A DNA stretch of 64,000 nucleotides from NCBI RefSeq assembly GCF_029338335.1, contig NZ_CP119799.1; one strand, given 5' to 3'. The notes under the pieces were generated by a model. The model did not search any database. It had not been told where the DNA came from and worked only from the letters and a program-made list of their open reading frames with translations. This stretch comes from Halomontanus rarus (lineage in GTDB: Archaea > Halobacteriota > Halobacteria > Halobacteriales > Natrialbaceae). Positions 55,387 through 64,000 of the stretch are shown one piece after another. The position numbers were made by a program, and so were the translations under genes. Within the stretch, counting starts at the first letter, position 1. Each line of letters starts with the position of its first letter.

Positions 55387-56808
55387 TTAGGTCACGTTGA
55401 GGCCGGTTTCACCGTTTGGTCCGCCCTCGTCAACGAGCTGTTCAGTGGCATTCTCCCGGATCACGTTTGCCGCGACGACATAATCGTCGACGTCCTCGCC
55501 GACGCGGACACCTTCGCCCAGTTCGTCGGTGCCGTTGTGGGTAATGGTGTTTCCGACGACAGTGGTGTCCGCGACCTCGCCCAGTAACGCAATGCCGTGA
55601 CCGCCGTCCGGGCCGATCCCGTTATGGAACACGTCGCAGCCGCTCACCGTGAGCTGGCCAGCGCGGGCCACGACCCCGGAGCCGAACGCGTTGAAGATCC
55701 GACAGCCGTTGAGGATCACCCGACCCGGGAAGCCCTCGTCGAGGTAGAGGTTGTTCGCCTCGGGGTAGCCCCCGGCGTCCGGGTCGTCGTGGCCGCTCGA
55801 AGCGAGCCAAGTGTTATTGAAATGCAGCAGGTGCACTCCGTTCGGTCCGACTTCGACGCCGTTCCCGCGAGAGCGATCCAACCAGCACTGGTTGACGAAC
55901 AGTTCGCGGTTCAACGCCCCAGACAGTTCGGTGTCCACGAGGAGGTTCCGTTCGTTGGCGATAACGTCGGTGTCCTCGATCGCGATTCCGCCGCAGCTAC
56001 CGCCGACGTGGAAGCCGACGCTGCCCTCCGGGACGGCGTTGGGCGGGCCGTTCATCAACCTCGAGCCGTTGACGATCCAGAAGCCGGCGCCCCACGTCTG
56101 GTCCTCCTTTCCGTGGATGGTGACACTCGCATGATTACAGACTGCGAACACGTTCGAGAGCACACAACTGTCGAAGTACCGGAAGTAAAACGCGTCGTGG
56201 AGGTTCGGATCGAGCGCGCCCTGTCGCTCCGCGTAGACGTTCTCCACGAGGACCCGCTGGCCGTGCTCGCAGAACAGCGCGGCACCGGTGGTCTTCTCGA
56301 CGCTCGCGGTGATCTCCAGATCCCTGATCGTCAGGTTCCGGACGCCGTCTACCGGTTCGGTTCCACCCGCGTAGATCACGTCGCCGTCCTCAAACGTCGC
56401 GCGAATTACCGTTCCCTTACCCGCACCCACGATGGCGACGTGATCGTCGTTCACGGTGAGCGTCTCGTCGACGTCGAAGGTACCCGCCGGTAGATAGACG
56501 ATTCCGCCGCCGTCGGCCCCAGCAGCGTCGATCGCCGCCTGAATCGCGTCACTGTCGTCGGTATCTCCGTCGCCCTTGGCTCCGAACTTCGTCACGTCGT
56601 AGACGGATGGAATTGGTCCGCGCCCCCTGCGACCAGGCTCGTTCTCGTTGCCAGTAGTGGCGACCGCGCTTCCCGAAAGCAGACCCGCACCTACTGCGAT
56701 ACCGCCCATCTGTAGGGCGTCCCGCCGAGTCAGTCCGTCCAGTAGGCCACCGTCGCTCGACGATCCATTCGAACGCTCGGGTTCACCGTGGCTATCATTG
56801 TCTCTCAT
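55387..56808 (-). CDS. Tat-exported right-handed beta-helix protein, third copy
   Basis: A 473-residue protein with a Tat signal (LTRRDALQMGGIAVGAGLLS, about residues 26-45). The motif VTKFGAKGDGDTDDSDAIQA at about 69-88 starts the pectate-lyase-3 domain, followed by a beta-helix (HVAIVGAGKGTVI, VRNLTIRDLEI, NGVHLLHFNNTWL, VADTTVVGNTITHNG). It is convergent with the tandem pair at 52.6-55.3 kb and shares their leader style, so the three come from one family. A TATA-like TTATAAGT (complement) lies about 33 bp upstream. The catalytic type is not determined. Confidence 0.86.
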   Translation of the reverse strand: MRDNDSHGEPERSNGSSSDGGLLDGLTRRDALQMGGIAVGAGLLSGSAVATTGNENEPGRRGRGPIPSVYDVTKFGAKGDGDTDDSDAIQAAIDAAGADGGGIVYLPAGTFDVDETLTVNDDHVAIVGAGKGTVIRATFEDGDVIYAGGTEPVDGVRNLTIRDLEITASVEKTTGAALFCEHGQRVLVENVYAERQGALDPNLHDAFYFRYFDSCVLSNVFAVCNHASVTIHGKEDQTWGAGFWIVNGSRLMNGPPNAVPEGSVGFHVGGSCGGIAIEDTDVIANERNLLVDTELSGALNRELFVNQCWLDRSRGNGVEVGPNGVHLLHFNNTWLASSGHDDPDAGGYPEANNLYLDEGFPGRVILNGCRIFNAFGSGVVARAGQLTVSGCDVFHNGIGPDGGHGIALLGEVADTTVVGNTITHNGTDELGEGVRVGEDVDDYVVAANVIRENATEQLVDEGGPNGETGLNVT

Positions 56809-56903
56809 AGTCCGAAAACATGTATTTCACCATTGATTATAAGTTTTACTCGCAATCGGGTCGATGCTGGCGTTGGTGTAAATTCAACGGAGTACGAGGG
56901 CAG

Positions 56904-57785
56904 TCAGTTGGTCCGCCAAGTGTTCGTGGGATTCCAGTCGAGGAGGTCGCGTGCCTTTCCTATGTCGATTAGGGACTCGTGCTCGCCGAAGGATTTGCGG
57001 ACTTCAGCTTCGGGATAGTACTCCTCGATTAGGCGCTCGGAGTGGGCGTCCGCTGTCGTATCGGCGGCAACGGCCCAGAAGCGCTCGTGTCCGTCCCAGT
57101 CTGCCTCGACGCACCGACGGGCGATATCGGCGCCGTCTTCGATGTGGACGTACGAGAAGAGGGTGTCCCGAGTCGTGTGGTGCCAGGCGTCCGCTAAGCC
57201 TGCCATCGTCCGATCGGCCTTAGTGAACGTCTCGGTGAGTTCCTCTTCCGTGGCAACCCAGGGGTACCGGAGGGTGCTGATCGTTGGCCCGTTCGGCAGG
57301 CGGCCAAACCCATCAGCAGTGACCTCGAGAGCGTGCTTGCCCATCGCGTACGGATCTCGCGGCGTCAACGGATGCTCCTCGTCGACGGGGAGGTAGTACA
57401 CTTCCATTGGTTCGTCCTGATAGACGCTGCCGACGGCGTTGATGCTCGAGGCGAGACACGCTGACTCGAGTCCGAGTTCCGTCGCCGCCTCGAGTACGTT
57501 GTAAGATGACATGACGTTGCTCTCGTAGACCACGTATCCCGGATGACTACCGGGGGCAGGAATCGTTCCCATATGGATGACCGCGTCGGCGTCGCTCGCC
57601 GCGAGAGAACCGTAGACCTCGCCGGCATCCAGTAAGTCGGTTGTGCGGTACTCGTCGGAGACTTCCTCGCGTTGCTTCCCTCGTGCGAGGTTGACTGTCC
57701 GATAACCGTGCTCGTTCAGGTGTTTGAGGATCGCTTCACCGATCTTGCCGTTGCCGCCGGTCACGGCAATAGTTTCCAGTGCCAT
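56904..57785 (-). CDS. Extended SDR / NAD-dependent epimerase-dehydratase (uronate dehydrogenase-like)
   Basis: A 293-residue Rossmann enzyme. The NAD-binding motif VTGGNGKIGEAIL is at residues 8-20, ASSINAVGS supplies the catalytic Ser, and YAMGKHALE the YxxxK pair near residue 147. HMGTIPAPGSHPG is in the usual substrate loop. Family choices include uronate dehydrogenase and sugar-nucleotide epimerase. The short length and the mannonate dehydratase-like gene just upstream on the same strand favour oxidation of a uronate or aldose, but this is inference. A TATA-like TTAAGC (complement, about 57809-57816) is about 27 bp before the start. Confidence 0.83.
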   Translation of the reverse strand: MALETIAVTGGNGKIGEAILKHLNEHGYRTVNLARGKQREEVSDEYRTTDLLDAGEVYGSLAASDADAVIHMGTIPAPGSHPGYVVYESNVMSSYNVLEAATELGLESACLASSINAVGSVYQDEPMEVYYLPVDEEHPLTPRDPYAMGKHALEVTADGFGRLPNGPTISTLRYPWVATEEELTETFTKADRTMAGLADAWHHTTRDTLFSYVHIEDGADIARRCVEADWDGHERFWAVAADTTADAHSERLIEEYYPEAEVRKSFGEHESLIDIGKARDLLDWNPTNTWRTN

Positions 57786-57808
57786 AGCGTACCATTGGTA
57801 GTCGATTT

Positions 57809-57816
57809 GCTTAAAT
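57809..57816 (-). promoter_or_regulatory. TATA-like element of the SDR gene
   Basis: On the minus strand ATTTAAGC lies 24-31 bp before the ATG at 57785, suggesting the SDR gene has its own leaderless promoter within the gene cluster. Confidence 0.45.
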
Positions 57817-57872
57817 GTACGACAAACTGAATCAGTATCTCGACTTGCAGTAGTATTCCACGAGATCAGTCA

Positions 57873-58928
57873 CTATTCGGCCTGTCGGTCGATCGCCTCG
57901 AGCATCCCGTTTAGGAATCCGACCGCGTGTGCTCGTCCGCGGTGTCCCCACTCTGAGTCGCCTTCCATGTGTGGGACGTGGTCGGTGAGCAACATCCCCG
58001 AAAAGCCCACGTCGTGGAGGGTTTCCAGCACGTCGTAAGTGTCGAAGTTTCCTTCGTCGACGAACGTCTCCCGGAATTTTGGGACCGTCCCCTCGACGTC
58101 GCGAAAGTGGACGTAGCCTAGCTGGTCGCGCTCGCCGAAGTGCCGAATCACCTCGACAACGTCCTCGCCCATTTCCGACCAGCACCCGAGACAGAGTTCG
58201 AGGGCGTGATTCGAGTTCGGGACGAGTTCCATCGCTCGCCGGAAGTTCTCGAAGTTGCGAAACAATTGGGGAACTCCGCCCAATTCCGCGACTGGCGGAT
58301 CGTTTGGATGGAGACACATGGTCACGCCGGCTTCCTCGGCGACTGGTAAGAGAGCGTCGAGGAAACGCTCGTAATTGTCCCAGAGTTCCGCTTCGGTGTA
58401 CTCCCGGTCGTGAGTTAGATTGTCCTCAACTTCGGCTGCGTCAAACGCAGTCACCTCGGCGCCGCCCCTAATCGTCTTCGGAGTCGTGCGCACGACGCCG
58501 CCGGGCATCCAGTGGTAGCCGAACATCGGAATGCCCGCTCGACCGAGATTCCTAATCGTCGTTTTCATGTGCTCCAGCTGTTTGTCGGCTTTCTCACCGC
58601 CGAGCATAACTTGATCGTAGAACCGAACCGGGACGTTCTCTACCGCGTTCAATCGGAGACCTTCGTCTTCGAATTGTTCTCGAAGTTCGGTCAGGTTTTC
58701 GACCGTCCACTCCCGCTCGCCCGTGAGCGGAAAGTGCTCACTGTCTGCGAAATGGGGGTCGGACGGGTCGTACCCGTACATATTAACCTGGGCATCCTCG
58801 ACGCCGAGCTGTTTGATATAACGCAGTCGTTCGGGCGTCGGGATCGTGAACTGGCCGAGACCGACCCGCATAGGAAGGTTCTCAGACTGATCGTCATAGT
58901 CCTCTCTTGGTGACGTTTCGGTGGCCAT
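57873..58928 (-). CDS. Mannonate dehydratase-like enzyme (UxuA-related), second copy
   Basis: A 351-residue TIM-barrel protein. Motifs include MFGYHWMPGGVVRTTPKT, MCLHPNDPPVAELGG, LELCLGCWSEMG and YVHFRDVEGTVP with metal-binding His/Asp/Glu residues, and MLLTDHVPHMEGD near the end. UxuA dehydrates D-mannonate to 2-keto-3-deoxygluconate. It lies on the same strand as the upstream permease gene (62 bp gap) and the downstream SDR gene, suggesting that the imported sugar is oxidised and dehydrated by this set. A TATA-like ATATTTATCA (complement) is about 28 bp before the start, so it may also have its own promoter. Confidence 0.87.
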   Translation of the reverse strand: MATETSPREDYDDQSENLPMRVGLGQFTIPTPERLRYIKQLGVEDAQVNMYGYDPSDPHFADSEHFPLTGEREWTVENLTELREQFEDEGLRLNAVENVPVRFYDQVMLGGEKADKQLEHMKTTIRNLGRAGIPMFGYHWMPGGVVRTTPKTIRGGAEVTAFDAAEVEDNLTHDREYTEAELWDNYERFLDALLPVAEEAGVTMCLHPNDPPVAELGGVPQLFRNFENFRRAMELVPNSNHALELCLGCWSEMGEDVVEVIRHFGERDQLGYVHFRDVEGTVPKFRETFVDEGNFDTYDVLETLHDVGFSGMLLTDHVPHMEGDSEWGHRGRAHAVGFLNGMLEAIDRQAE

Positions 58929-58951
58929 ATGAAGAGATACACAGGCAAGAT

Positions 58952-58961
58952 GATAAATATT
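58952..58961 (-). promoter_or_regulatory. TATA-like element of the second mannonate dehydratase-like gene
   Basis: On the minus strand AATATTTATC lies about 28 bp before the ATG at 58928. It falls in the 62-bp gap after the fused permease gene. Confidence 0.45.
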
Positions 58962-58990
58962 CGTGATCGTCTCCGAAGCGTAAACGCGTC

Positions 58991-61099
58991 TCAGAGGTTG
59001 CTTTGGGGTTGCACTGAGGCGGTGTCCTCTTCGCTCTCGCCGTCGGAACCCGCAGTGTGTCGAGTCCTAATGCGGACATTGAACACGCGGTCGAGTCCCT
59101 GTGCAGCGAGGATCAATCCGATCGACAGCAGTGAAATGACCACCATCGGAATGAGCAGCCAGTAGAACAGGCTGATCGATACCAGTGCACCGCCCTCGTA
59201 GGCCTGGTTTAGCATAATCCCCCAGTTCTGGTTCGAGAAGGGGAGGATTCCCAGGAAGTAAAGTGCCACCGAACCGAAGATGACGCCTCGACCCGCGCCG
59301 ACGAAGTTGATGAGGATGTACGGCATCAGATTCGGCACGATATCCTTGTTGATGATGTTCGGTGTCGAGGCACCCATTATGCGTGAGGCTTCCACGTAAG
59401 ACTCCTCTCGGAGGCTCAATACCTCTGAGCGGATCGTCCTTGCTAGACCTGCCCAAGCATTGATCGTGAGTAAGATGCCTACCAGGTATGGATTCGTTGG
59501 TTCGATCGTTACCGCTAACACCATCACAAGTGGGAGGCCAGGAATCGTCATCGCGATGTCGGTGATAGTCATCAGCACGCGATCGACCGACCCGCCGACG
59601 TACCCCGTGAACGTACCGACGATCGTTGCGATGACCGTCGTGAATATTGCTCCGGCGAAGATCATCTTGAACATCGTGGGCGTAGAGTGAATCGTCAACG
59701 CGAGCAGATCCTGGCCGTTCGAATCCGTCCCGAGTGGGTGTTCCATCGTTTGGAAGGGACGGATGTACTGTTCTCCGTCGTACATACTGGTCGGTTCGAC
59801 CAACCAGACGCCTACAGTGCCCATCAGTACGAATCCTGCAATGATTAGAAGGCCAACGCTTGTTCGCCAGTCGGTGAACGCGATCTTCAGTGGGACGAGT
59901 ACCGACTCTTGAAACCGCTGTTGCCATCGGCCGCGTTCGTGGGATTCGATCTCCTCGACTGGATACGCAAACGGGAACTCCGGTGTCCCCGTGCTGCCGT
60001 CGGTCATGAGTCGACGCTCACCATCCTCGTCGTCGCGCTTGCGAAGCTTACGAAGCTTAATTCGGAGTTTTTTCAGCGGTGAACTCCCGTATGCTTCCTT
60101 CGTCTCTGACTGGGCACGCGGATCAATGTAGTGGTATGTCAGGTCGGCAACCAGGATCCCGATCACGACCGCGATGGTGATCAACAGGAATCCGCCCATC
60201 ATTAGCGGCGTGTCGCGCCGGGAAACCCCTTGGAAGAGGTAATAGCCGATACCGTTGTATCGAAACACCTCCTCCAGAACGACCGATCCGCCGATGATCG
60301 TCCCGATGGAGATCATCAGGCCAGTGTACAGCGGAAGGATTGCGTTCCGGCCGACGTACCTGATCGCGATGCGTCGGTCGGCGAGGCCACGTAACTGAGC
60401 TACGCGGATGTAGTCCTTTCCGAGGACGCTGATTGCGTTCCCGCGCATGGCGATTGCCGTACCACCCCACGCTGTAAGTACCGCCGACAACACCGGTAGA
60501 GTAACGTGGTGAGCGACACCTTGCCAGAACTCGAGATTGAATCCGGGTTCGGTACCGCGGTACATCCGCCCACCCGTAGGGAACCAGCCCAGATAGTATC
60601 CGAACAAAGCGAGGAGCGCTATCCCGAAGACGTAAAACGGGATGGAGTTGGTGACGACGCTCAGAACCGTACTCCCGTAGTCGAATTTCGAACTCTCGTG
60701 ATAGGCCATCAGCGCACCGACCGTCACGCCGATGAAAAACGAGAGGAATAGCGCGAGTGAGGAGTAAAGGATCGTCCACGGTAGAGCCTCCGCGAGGATA
60801 TCGATAACGGGGCGGTTGTTCCAGATCGAGTGTCCCAGATCGCCCTGTAATACTGACGCCATGTAGTTCAGGTACGCGATGTGGATCGGTTCTTCGGGAT
60901 TGACCGAAAGGTACGCTTCCGCGAGTGCAGCGATCTCCTCCTGGGTCATATCGGATTGCGTTTGGGAGAGGTGAGCCATCAAGAAGTCCATTGGCCCCCC
61001 GGGCATGAGCCGAATCAGGCCGAACGTAATCGTGATAACCCCAAAGACGGTGATCACTGCCTGCAGGATGCGTTTCGCGAATACGGTGTGTCGTTTCAT
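58991..61099 (-). CDS. Fused DppB-DppC ABC transporter permease
   Basis: A 702-residue protein carrying two permease subunits in one frame. Residues 1-345 are DppB-like (ILQAVITVFGVITITFGLIR, LMPGGP, KDYIRVAQLRGLADRRI). Residues 365-702 are DppC-like (HPLGTDSNGQDLLALTIH, YVEASRIMGASTPNIINKDI) and start at an internal ATG (60007, MTDGSTG). The linker is basic then acidic (KKLRIKLRKLRKRDDEDGE). An ATGA on the minus strand at 60007-60004 looks like the normal 4-bp gene overlap seen in the first operon at 19428, but the TGA is out of frame here. So the fusion may be native or come from a one-base change before it. It forms the channel for the lipoprotein encoded just upstream. Confidence 0.85.
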   Translation of the reverse strand: MKRHTVFAKRILQAVITVFGVITITFGLIRLMPGGPMDFLMAHLSQTQSDMTQEEIAALAEAYLSVNPEEPIHIAYLNYMASVLQGDLGHSIWNNRPVIDILAEALPWTILYSSLALFLSFFIGVTVGALMAYHESSKFDYGSTVLSVVTNSIPFYVFGIALLALFGYYLGWFPTGGRMYRGTEPGFNLEFWQGVAHHVTLPVLSAVLTAWGGTAIAMRGNAISVLGKDYIRVAQLRGLADRRIAIRYVGRNAILPLYTGLMISIGTIIGGSVVLEEVFRYNGIGYYLFQGVSRRDTPLMMGGFLLITIAVVIGILVADLTYHYIDPRAQSETKEAYGSSPLKKLRIKLRKLRKRDDEDGERRLMTDGSTGTPEFPFAYPVEEIESHERGRWQQRFQESVLVPLKIAFTDWRTSVGLLIIAGFVLMGTVGVWLVEPTSMYDGEQYIRPFQTMEHPLGTDSNGQDLLALTIHSTPTMFKMIFAGAIFTTVIATIVGTFTGYVGGSVDRVLMTITDIAMTIPGLPLVMVLAVTIEPTNPYLVGILLTINAWAGLARTIRSEVLSLREESYVEASRIMGASTPNIINKDIVPNLMPYILINFVGAGRGVIFGSVALYFLGILPFSNQNWGIMLNQAYEGGALVSISLFYWLLIPMVVISLLSIGLILAAQGLDRVFNVRIRTRHTAGSDGESEEDTASVQPQSNL

Positions 61100-61120
61100 C
61101 GCTGAAAATTGTGTGGAATG

Positions 61121-62926
61121 TTAGCTTTGCGGTTGCAGTTCGCCGGTCCAAGAGTTAACAATGTGTGGCGGACGGTAGTTGTTTATTGGATCGTCAAGGT
61201 TAGGTACCTCCCAGTCGGCGGTATTGAAGATCACGCGATCGAACACCTCGGTCAGCGGAATACTTGGTAGAGTCTGGTTGTAGATCCACGCGAGTTCGGT
61301 AACCGCTCCCCGCATCTCTTCGTCGGTCTCGGCTTGCTTACCTTGATTGACTAGTTCGACAGGATCGACGGATTGACGCTCACCGTTGGGGTCGCCGAAC
61401 TCGGGGACTTCCAGTTCGTCCGGTAACTGCATGACGTCGTAATTCCACCAACCGTCCCAGAGTTGCTCGTGATCGCTTAGGCCGTGAGTTGTGAAACCGC
61501 CACCCCAATCCCAGACGCCGACGGTATAGTCGCTGCTGGTCATGTTACCGAATGCAACGGCCGATTCGAGCGCTTCGACTTCGGCCGAGATACCGAATTC
61601 TCGTAACTGTTCTGCGGCGAGTCGACCGTGCTCAACGCGCTCCTGAGGTGATGTCACGCCGAACTCGAAGAGTTCGTCGTTGGGAGTGTACCATTCGCCA
61701 TCTTCTAGGGTGAAGCCTGCGCCTTCGAGGAGTTCCGTTGCTGCGTCATGGTCTTGCGGGCTGTAATCGACCAATTGATCTTGATCCTCGCCGTCGATGA
61801 ATTCGTCGATGTATACCGACGAGAGGTGACTGTAGCGCGTCGGACCGACCGGTTCGTCCGAATCCTCTGATGTGAAGACGTCCTGCTCGAGGGCGTGGGC
61901 TATCGCCAGGTGGACCCGTGGGTCACCGAATGGCTCTTGTTCGTGGTTGATGACCAGACCACGACCAGCGTAGTAGGGCATCTCGACGAACTCGATTCCG
62001 TCGGGGAATTGCTCGCGAATCGAATCTTCTGGCGGTGTTATCGCCCACGATCCGTCTGTATTTCCGGCGATGATTTCCTGGTACAATTGCTCATCCGTCT
62101 GCGAACGGACGAACTCAAGGGTGAAATCGAGTTGGTCGCCAGCGAAGTGTCCCCCGTGAGGTTCGAACGCGAGGCCGTTCTCCCACCACTCGACCAATTC
62201 CCAAGGGCCCGAACCGTAGGCATCCTCGTTGTCGATTCGGTGTTCAGTGATCTCACCTCTGATCTCCTCAACTGCGTCGTCGTCGCCATCTGCCTCCTCG
62301 AAATCGTCGAGCCAGTCACTGAAGACGTGCTCGGGAGTAGTTACATTCGTAGTCAACATTGTCTCGAGGAGGCTGGGATTGGTCGGCTCTGCGGCGGTCA
62401 GTTCGATCGTGAACTCGTCGGTCGCTTCGACGTCGCTGAACGTCGGATCTGCCGGCGGGGTGACGTACTGTCCGAGGTGGAACTGGGTCGCGTAGTCGTT
62501 GGCAGTGATCGGTTCGCCGCTGGGCCACCAAGCCGTGTCGTCTCGAAGCTCAACCGTCCCACCGTTCCGATCGAACTCCCAGTCCTCGGCGAGCATCGGA
62601 ACGTATTCGTTGTTTTCGGCGATGTGAACCGCCAACGGCTGATAACAGATGTGATTGACGTGAATGTCCATCTGCGCCGTCGGGTTGAAGTGATTCCAGT
62701 CAACATTCAACGGATCGTTGTGGATGTTCGCATGAAACGTTTCATCACTTGTACCGCCGTTTCCGCTGCCATTTCCGTTTCCGCTGCCATTTCCGTTTCC
62801 GTTTCCGCTCCCGTTGGTGAGGTCGTCAGGATTTTCATCGTCATCATCGCCGAGGCACCCTGCGAGGAGCGCTCCGCTGCCGATCAGTCCGAGTGACCGA
62901 AGGTATTGCCTTCTGTTTGCCACCAT
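61121..62926 (-). CDS. ABC transporter substrate-binding lipoprotein, family 5, second copy
   Basis: A 601-residue lipoprotein from the ATG at 62926 (MVANRRQYLRSLG). Twin arginines at 5-6 and the lipobox LLAGC with Cys24 mark Tat export and membrane anchoring. A low-complexity linker of Gly, Asn and Ser (about residues 38-60, coded by TTTCCG-like repeats near 62750-62815) spaces the domain from the membrane. The body is SBP_bac_5 (WWPSGEPITANDYA, AIAHALEQDVFTSED). The longer frame to 62995 is unlikely, since a TATA box precedes 62926. Ligand probably an oligosaccharide given the context; family members also bind peptides. Confidence 0.92.
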   Translation of the reverse strand: MVANRRQYLRSLGLIGSGALLAGCLGDDDDENPDDLTNGSGNGNGNGSGNGNGSGNGGTSDETFHANIHNDPLNVDWNHFNPTAQMDIHVNHICYQPLAVHIAENNEYVPMLAEDWEFDRNGGTVELRDDTAWWPSGEPITANDYATQFHLGQYVTPPADPTFSDVEATDEFTIELTAAEPTNPSLLETMLTTNVTTPEHVFSDWLDDFEEADGDDDAVEEIRGEITEHRIDNEDAYGSGPWELVEWWENGLAFEPHGGHFAGDQLDFTLEFVRSQTDEQLYQEIIAGNTDGSWAITPPEDSIREQFPDGIEFVEMPYYAGRGLVINHEQEPFGDPRVHLAIAHALEQDVFTSEDSDEPVGPTRYSHLSSVYIDEFIDGEDQDQLVDYSPQDHDAATELLEGAGFTLEDGEWYTPNDELFEFGVTSPQERVEHGRLAAEQLREFGISAEVEALESAVAFGNMTSSDYTVGVWDWGGGFTTHGLSDHEQLWDGWWNYDVMQLPDELEVPEFGDPNGERQSVDPVELVNQGKQAETDEEMRGAVTELAWIYNQTLPSIPLTEVFDRVIFNTADWEVPNLDDPINNYRPPHIVNSWTGELQPQS

Positions 62927-62952
62927 TATCGAGTAATAGATTGTTCTAGTAG

Positions 62953-62960
62953 TATATATA
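62953..62960 (-). promoter_or_regulatory. TATA box of the second ABC transporter lipoprotein gene
   Basis: TATATATA at 62953-62960 lies 27-34 bp before the ATG at 62926 on the minus strand, giving a leaderless or very short leader mRNA. Confidence 0.55.
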
Positions 62961-63090
62961 GCTTGGTGTGAGTTACCACGTATAACGCTAGCCAATAGCT
63001 GCCATCGATGAGAAAACCCGATCGTACTCTTCGAGAAGATTGTCGCTCGACTCGAACACGAATCAACTTCGAGAGGGCGGAGCGCCTCGG

Positions 63091-64000
63091 TCAGTCCGAC
63101 GTAACCTCTTCAGCGTTGGTTCGATCCGCTTCGTCCCCAGCAGCTCGATTCGACTCTTCGACGATGGAGTCGCTATCCCAGTACTCGTGGTCATCGAATT
63201 CTCGGAAGCACGCCGCCCGATGGTTATCATTGTCCTCAGAGATCAGGTCGGGATTCTGCTTTCGGCAGGTCTCTCTCGCCTCTGGACAGCGCGTGTGAAA
63301 CCGACATCCTGAAGGTGGATTTGCCGGATCCGGGATATCTATTCCGCGGATCGGTGGCTCTTCTGCGCTCTGGTCGACTTCAAGATCGGTCGTTGACCAC
63401 TTCAATACCTTCGTGTAGGGGTGTTTGGGATTTCGGATGATCTCCTCTGGAGGCCCAATCTCCACGAGATTTCCGAGGTACATCACGCCGATCCGACCGT
63501 TCGCTTTCCCCGTCAGATACCGCGCGTTCGAGAGGTTGTGCGAGATGAAAACGTAGGACGTCCCAAATATTTCCTGCAGTTCGAGCATGAGATCCATCAT
63601 TTCCACCCGCAGGGAGACGTCGAGCGCCGAGACTGCCTCGTCGGCGAGGATTACGTCGGGGTTCATCAATAGGGCCCTGATCAGAGCGACTCGCTGTTTT
63701 TCACCTCCGCTGAGTTGGTGCGGATAACGTTCAGCGTAGTCTTTAGGGGGGTTCATTCCGACGTGTTCGAGCAGTCCGAATATCCGCGAAAGACGTTCCA
63801 TCCGACTCATTCCAGACTGGGCTTGTTTCAGTGGTACCTCGAGGATCTTCTGAACCTTTCGGTGGGCATTGAGCGCGTTCCCTGGGTCCTGGTGGATGAT
63901 CTGTAATGCTTGGCGGATCTCCTCATATTCGATGGTCACATCACCCCGATATTCGCGTGCGTCCCAGACGTCCTGTCCGCGGTAGACGACAGCGCCGTCG
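63091..64000 (-). CDS. ABC transporter ATPase, DppF type (partial, runs off the right edge)
   Basis: The C-terminal ~300 residues of an ATPase; the frame is open to the window end. The visible part has the Q-loop region (IIHQDPGNALNAH), the signature LSGGEKQR, Walker B (VILADEAVSALDVS), the switch histidine (FISHNLSN) and the C-terminal cysteine motif GCRFHTRCPEARETC. The Walker A part lies beyond 64000. It is closely similar to the DppF-type subunit at 21532-22617. Transcribed toward the second lipoprotein and fused permease, it belongs to the second transporter; its DppD partner should lie outside the window. Confidence 0.92.
   Translation of the reverse strand, partial: DGAVVYRGQDVWDAREYRGDVTIEYEEIRQALQIIHQDPGNALNAHRKVQKILEVPLKQAQSGMSRMERLSRIFGLLEHVGMNPPKDYAERYPHQLSGGEKQRVALIRALLMNPDVILADEAVSALDVSLRVEMMDLMLELQEIFGTSYVFISHNLSNARYLTGKANGRIGVMYLGNLVEIGPPEEIIRNPKHPYTKVLKWSTTDLEVDQSAEEPPIRGIDIPDPANPPSGCRFHTRCPEARETCRKQNPDLISEDNDNHRAACFREFDDHEYWDSDSIVEESNRAAGDEADRTNAEEVTSD

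Noticed and set aside
61895..62896. 333-residue plus-strand frame opposite the second lipoprotein gene
   Set aside because: Antisense shadow; its terminal repeats are the complement of the Gly/Asn linker codons.

Overview
This window comes from a halophilic archaeon (class Halobacteria). The evidence is the very acidic proteins, Tat-type twin-arginine signals with archaeal lipoboxes, two Orc1/Cdc6 initiator genes beside origin-like repeats, an archaea-specific SMC-related protein, and TATA boxes 25-33 bp before start codons (leaderless mRNAs). Two initiators with their own repeat families, a toxin-antitoxin pair, many broken insertion sequences and a dense sugar-catabolism region suggest a megaplasmid, a secondary chromosome or an integrated plasmid. 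The replicon type cannot be proved from the window.

Region 1 (1-10 kb) is a replication and mobile-DNA module. It holds a small membrane protein, a short acidic protein behind a palindrome, and a 45-bp tandem array followed by orc1/cdc6 gene A. Next come a frameshifted orc1/cdc6 remnant with a third repeat family, a PIN toxin with a ribbon-helix-helix antitoxin, and orc1/cdc6 gene B with eight copies of a different 21-bp repeat in symmetric orientation. The module ends with integrase debris and a chimeric IS630-type element.

Region 2 (10-30 kb) is a carbohydrate locus: an IclR regulator, a Gfo/Idh/MocA oxidoreductase, two TIM-barrel sugar isomerases/epimerases, a five-gene Dpp/Opp-type ABC transporter, a GH3 beta-glucosidase, a Tat-exported GH144-like glucanase, a GH172 (DUF2961) hydrolase and two related sulfatases, one frameshifted. 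GH144 plus GH3 plus an oligosaccharide-size importer suggests use of a beta-glucan, perhaps beta-1,2-glucan.

Region 3 (30-46 kb) mixes mobile debris (integrase tail, IS6-type, IS4-type and other transposase remnants) with an SMC-related protein, a mannonate-dehydratase-like enzyme, a GH78 alpha-L-rhamnosidase, a fumarylacetoacetate-hydrolase-family enzyme, a third sulfatase and an FAD/Fe-S lactate/glycolate-type dehydrogenase. This fits release of rhamnose and its breakdown by the diketo-hydrolase route to pyruvate and lactate.

Region 4 (46-64 kb) has a broken enolase-superfamily dehydratase, a GH42 beta-galactosidase, a large Tat-exported probable glycosidase, three parallel beta-helix (pectate-lyase-3-like) proteins, a sugar-nucleotide/uronate-type SDR, a second mannonate-dehydratase-like enzyme and a second Dpp/Opp-type transporter. 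In that transporter both permease subunits lie in one open reading frame. Together regions 2-4 look like a haloarchaeal polysaccharide utilization island for sulfated, rhamnose- and uronate-containing plant or algal polymers. That substrate is an inference from enzyme families.
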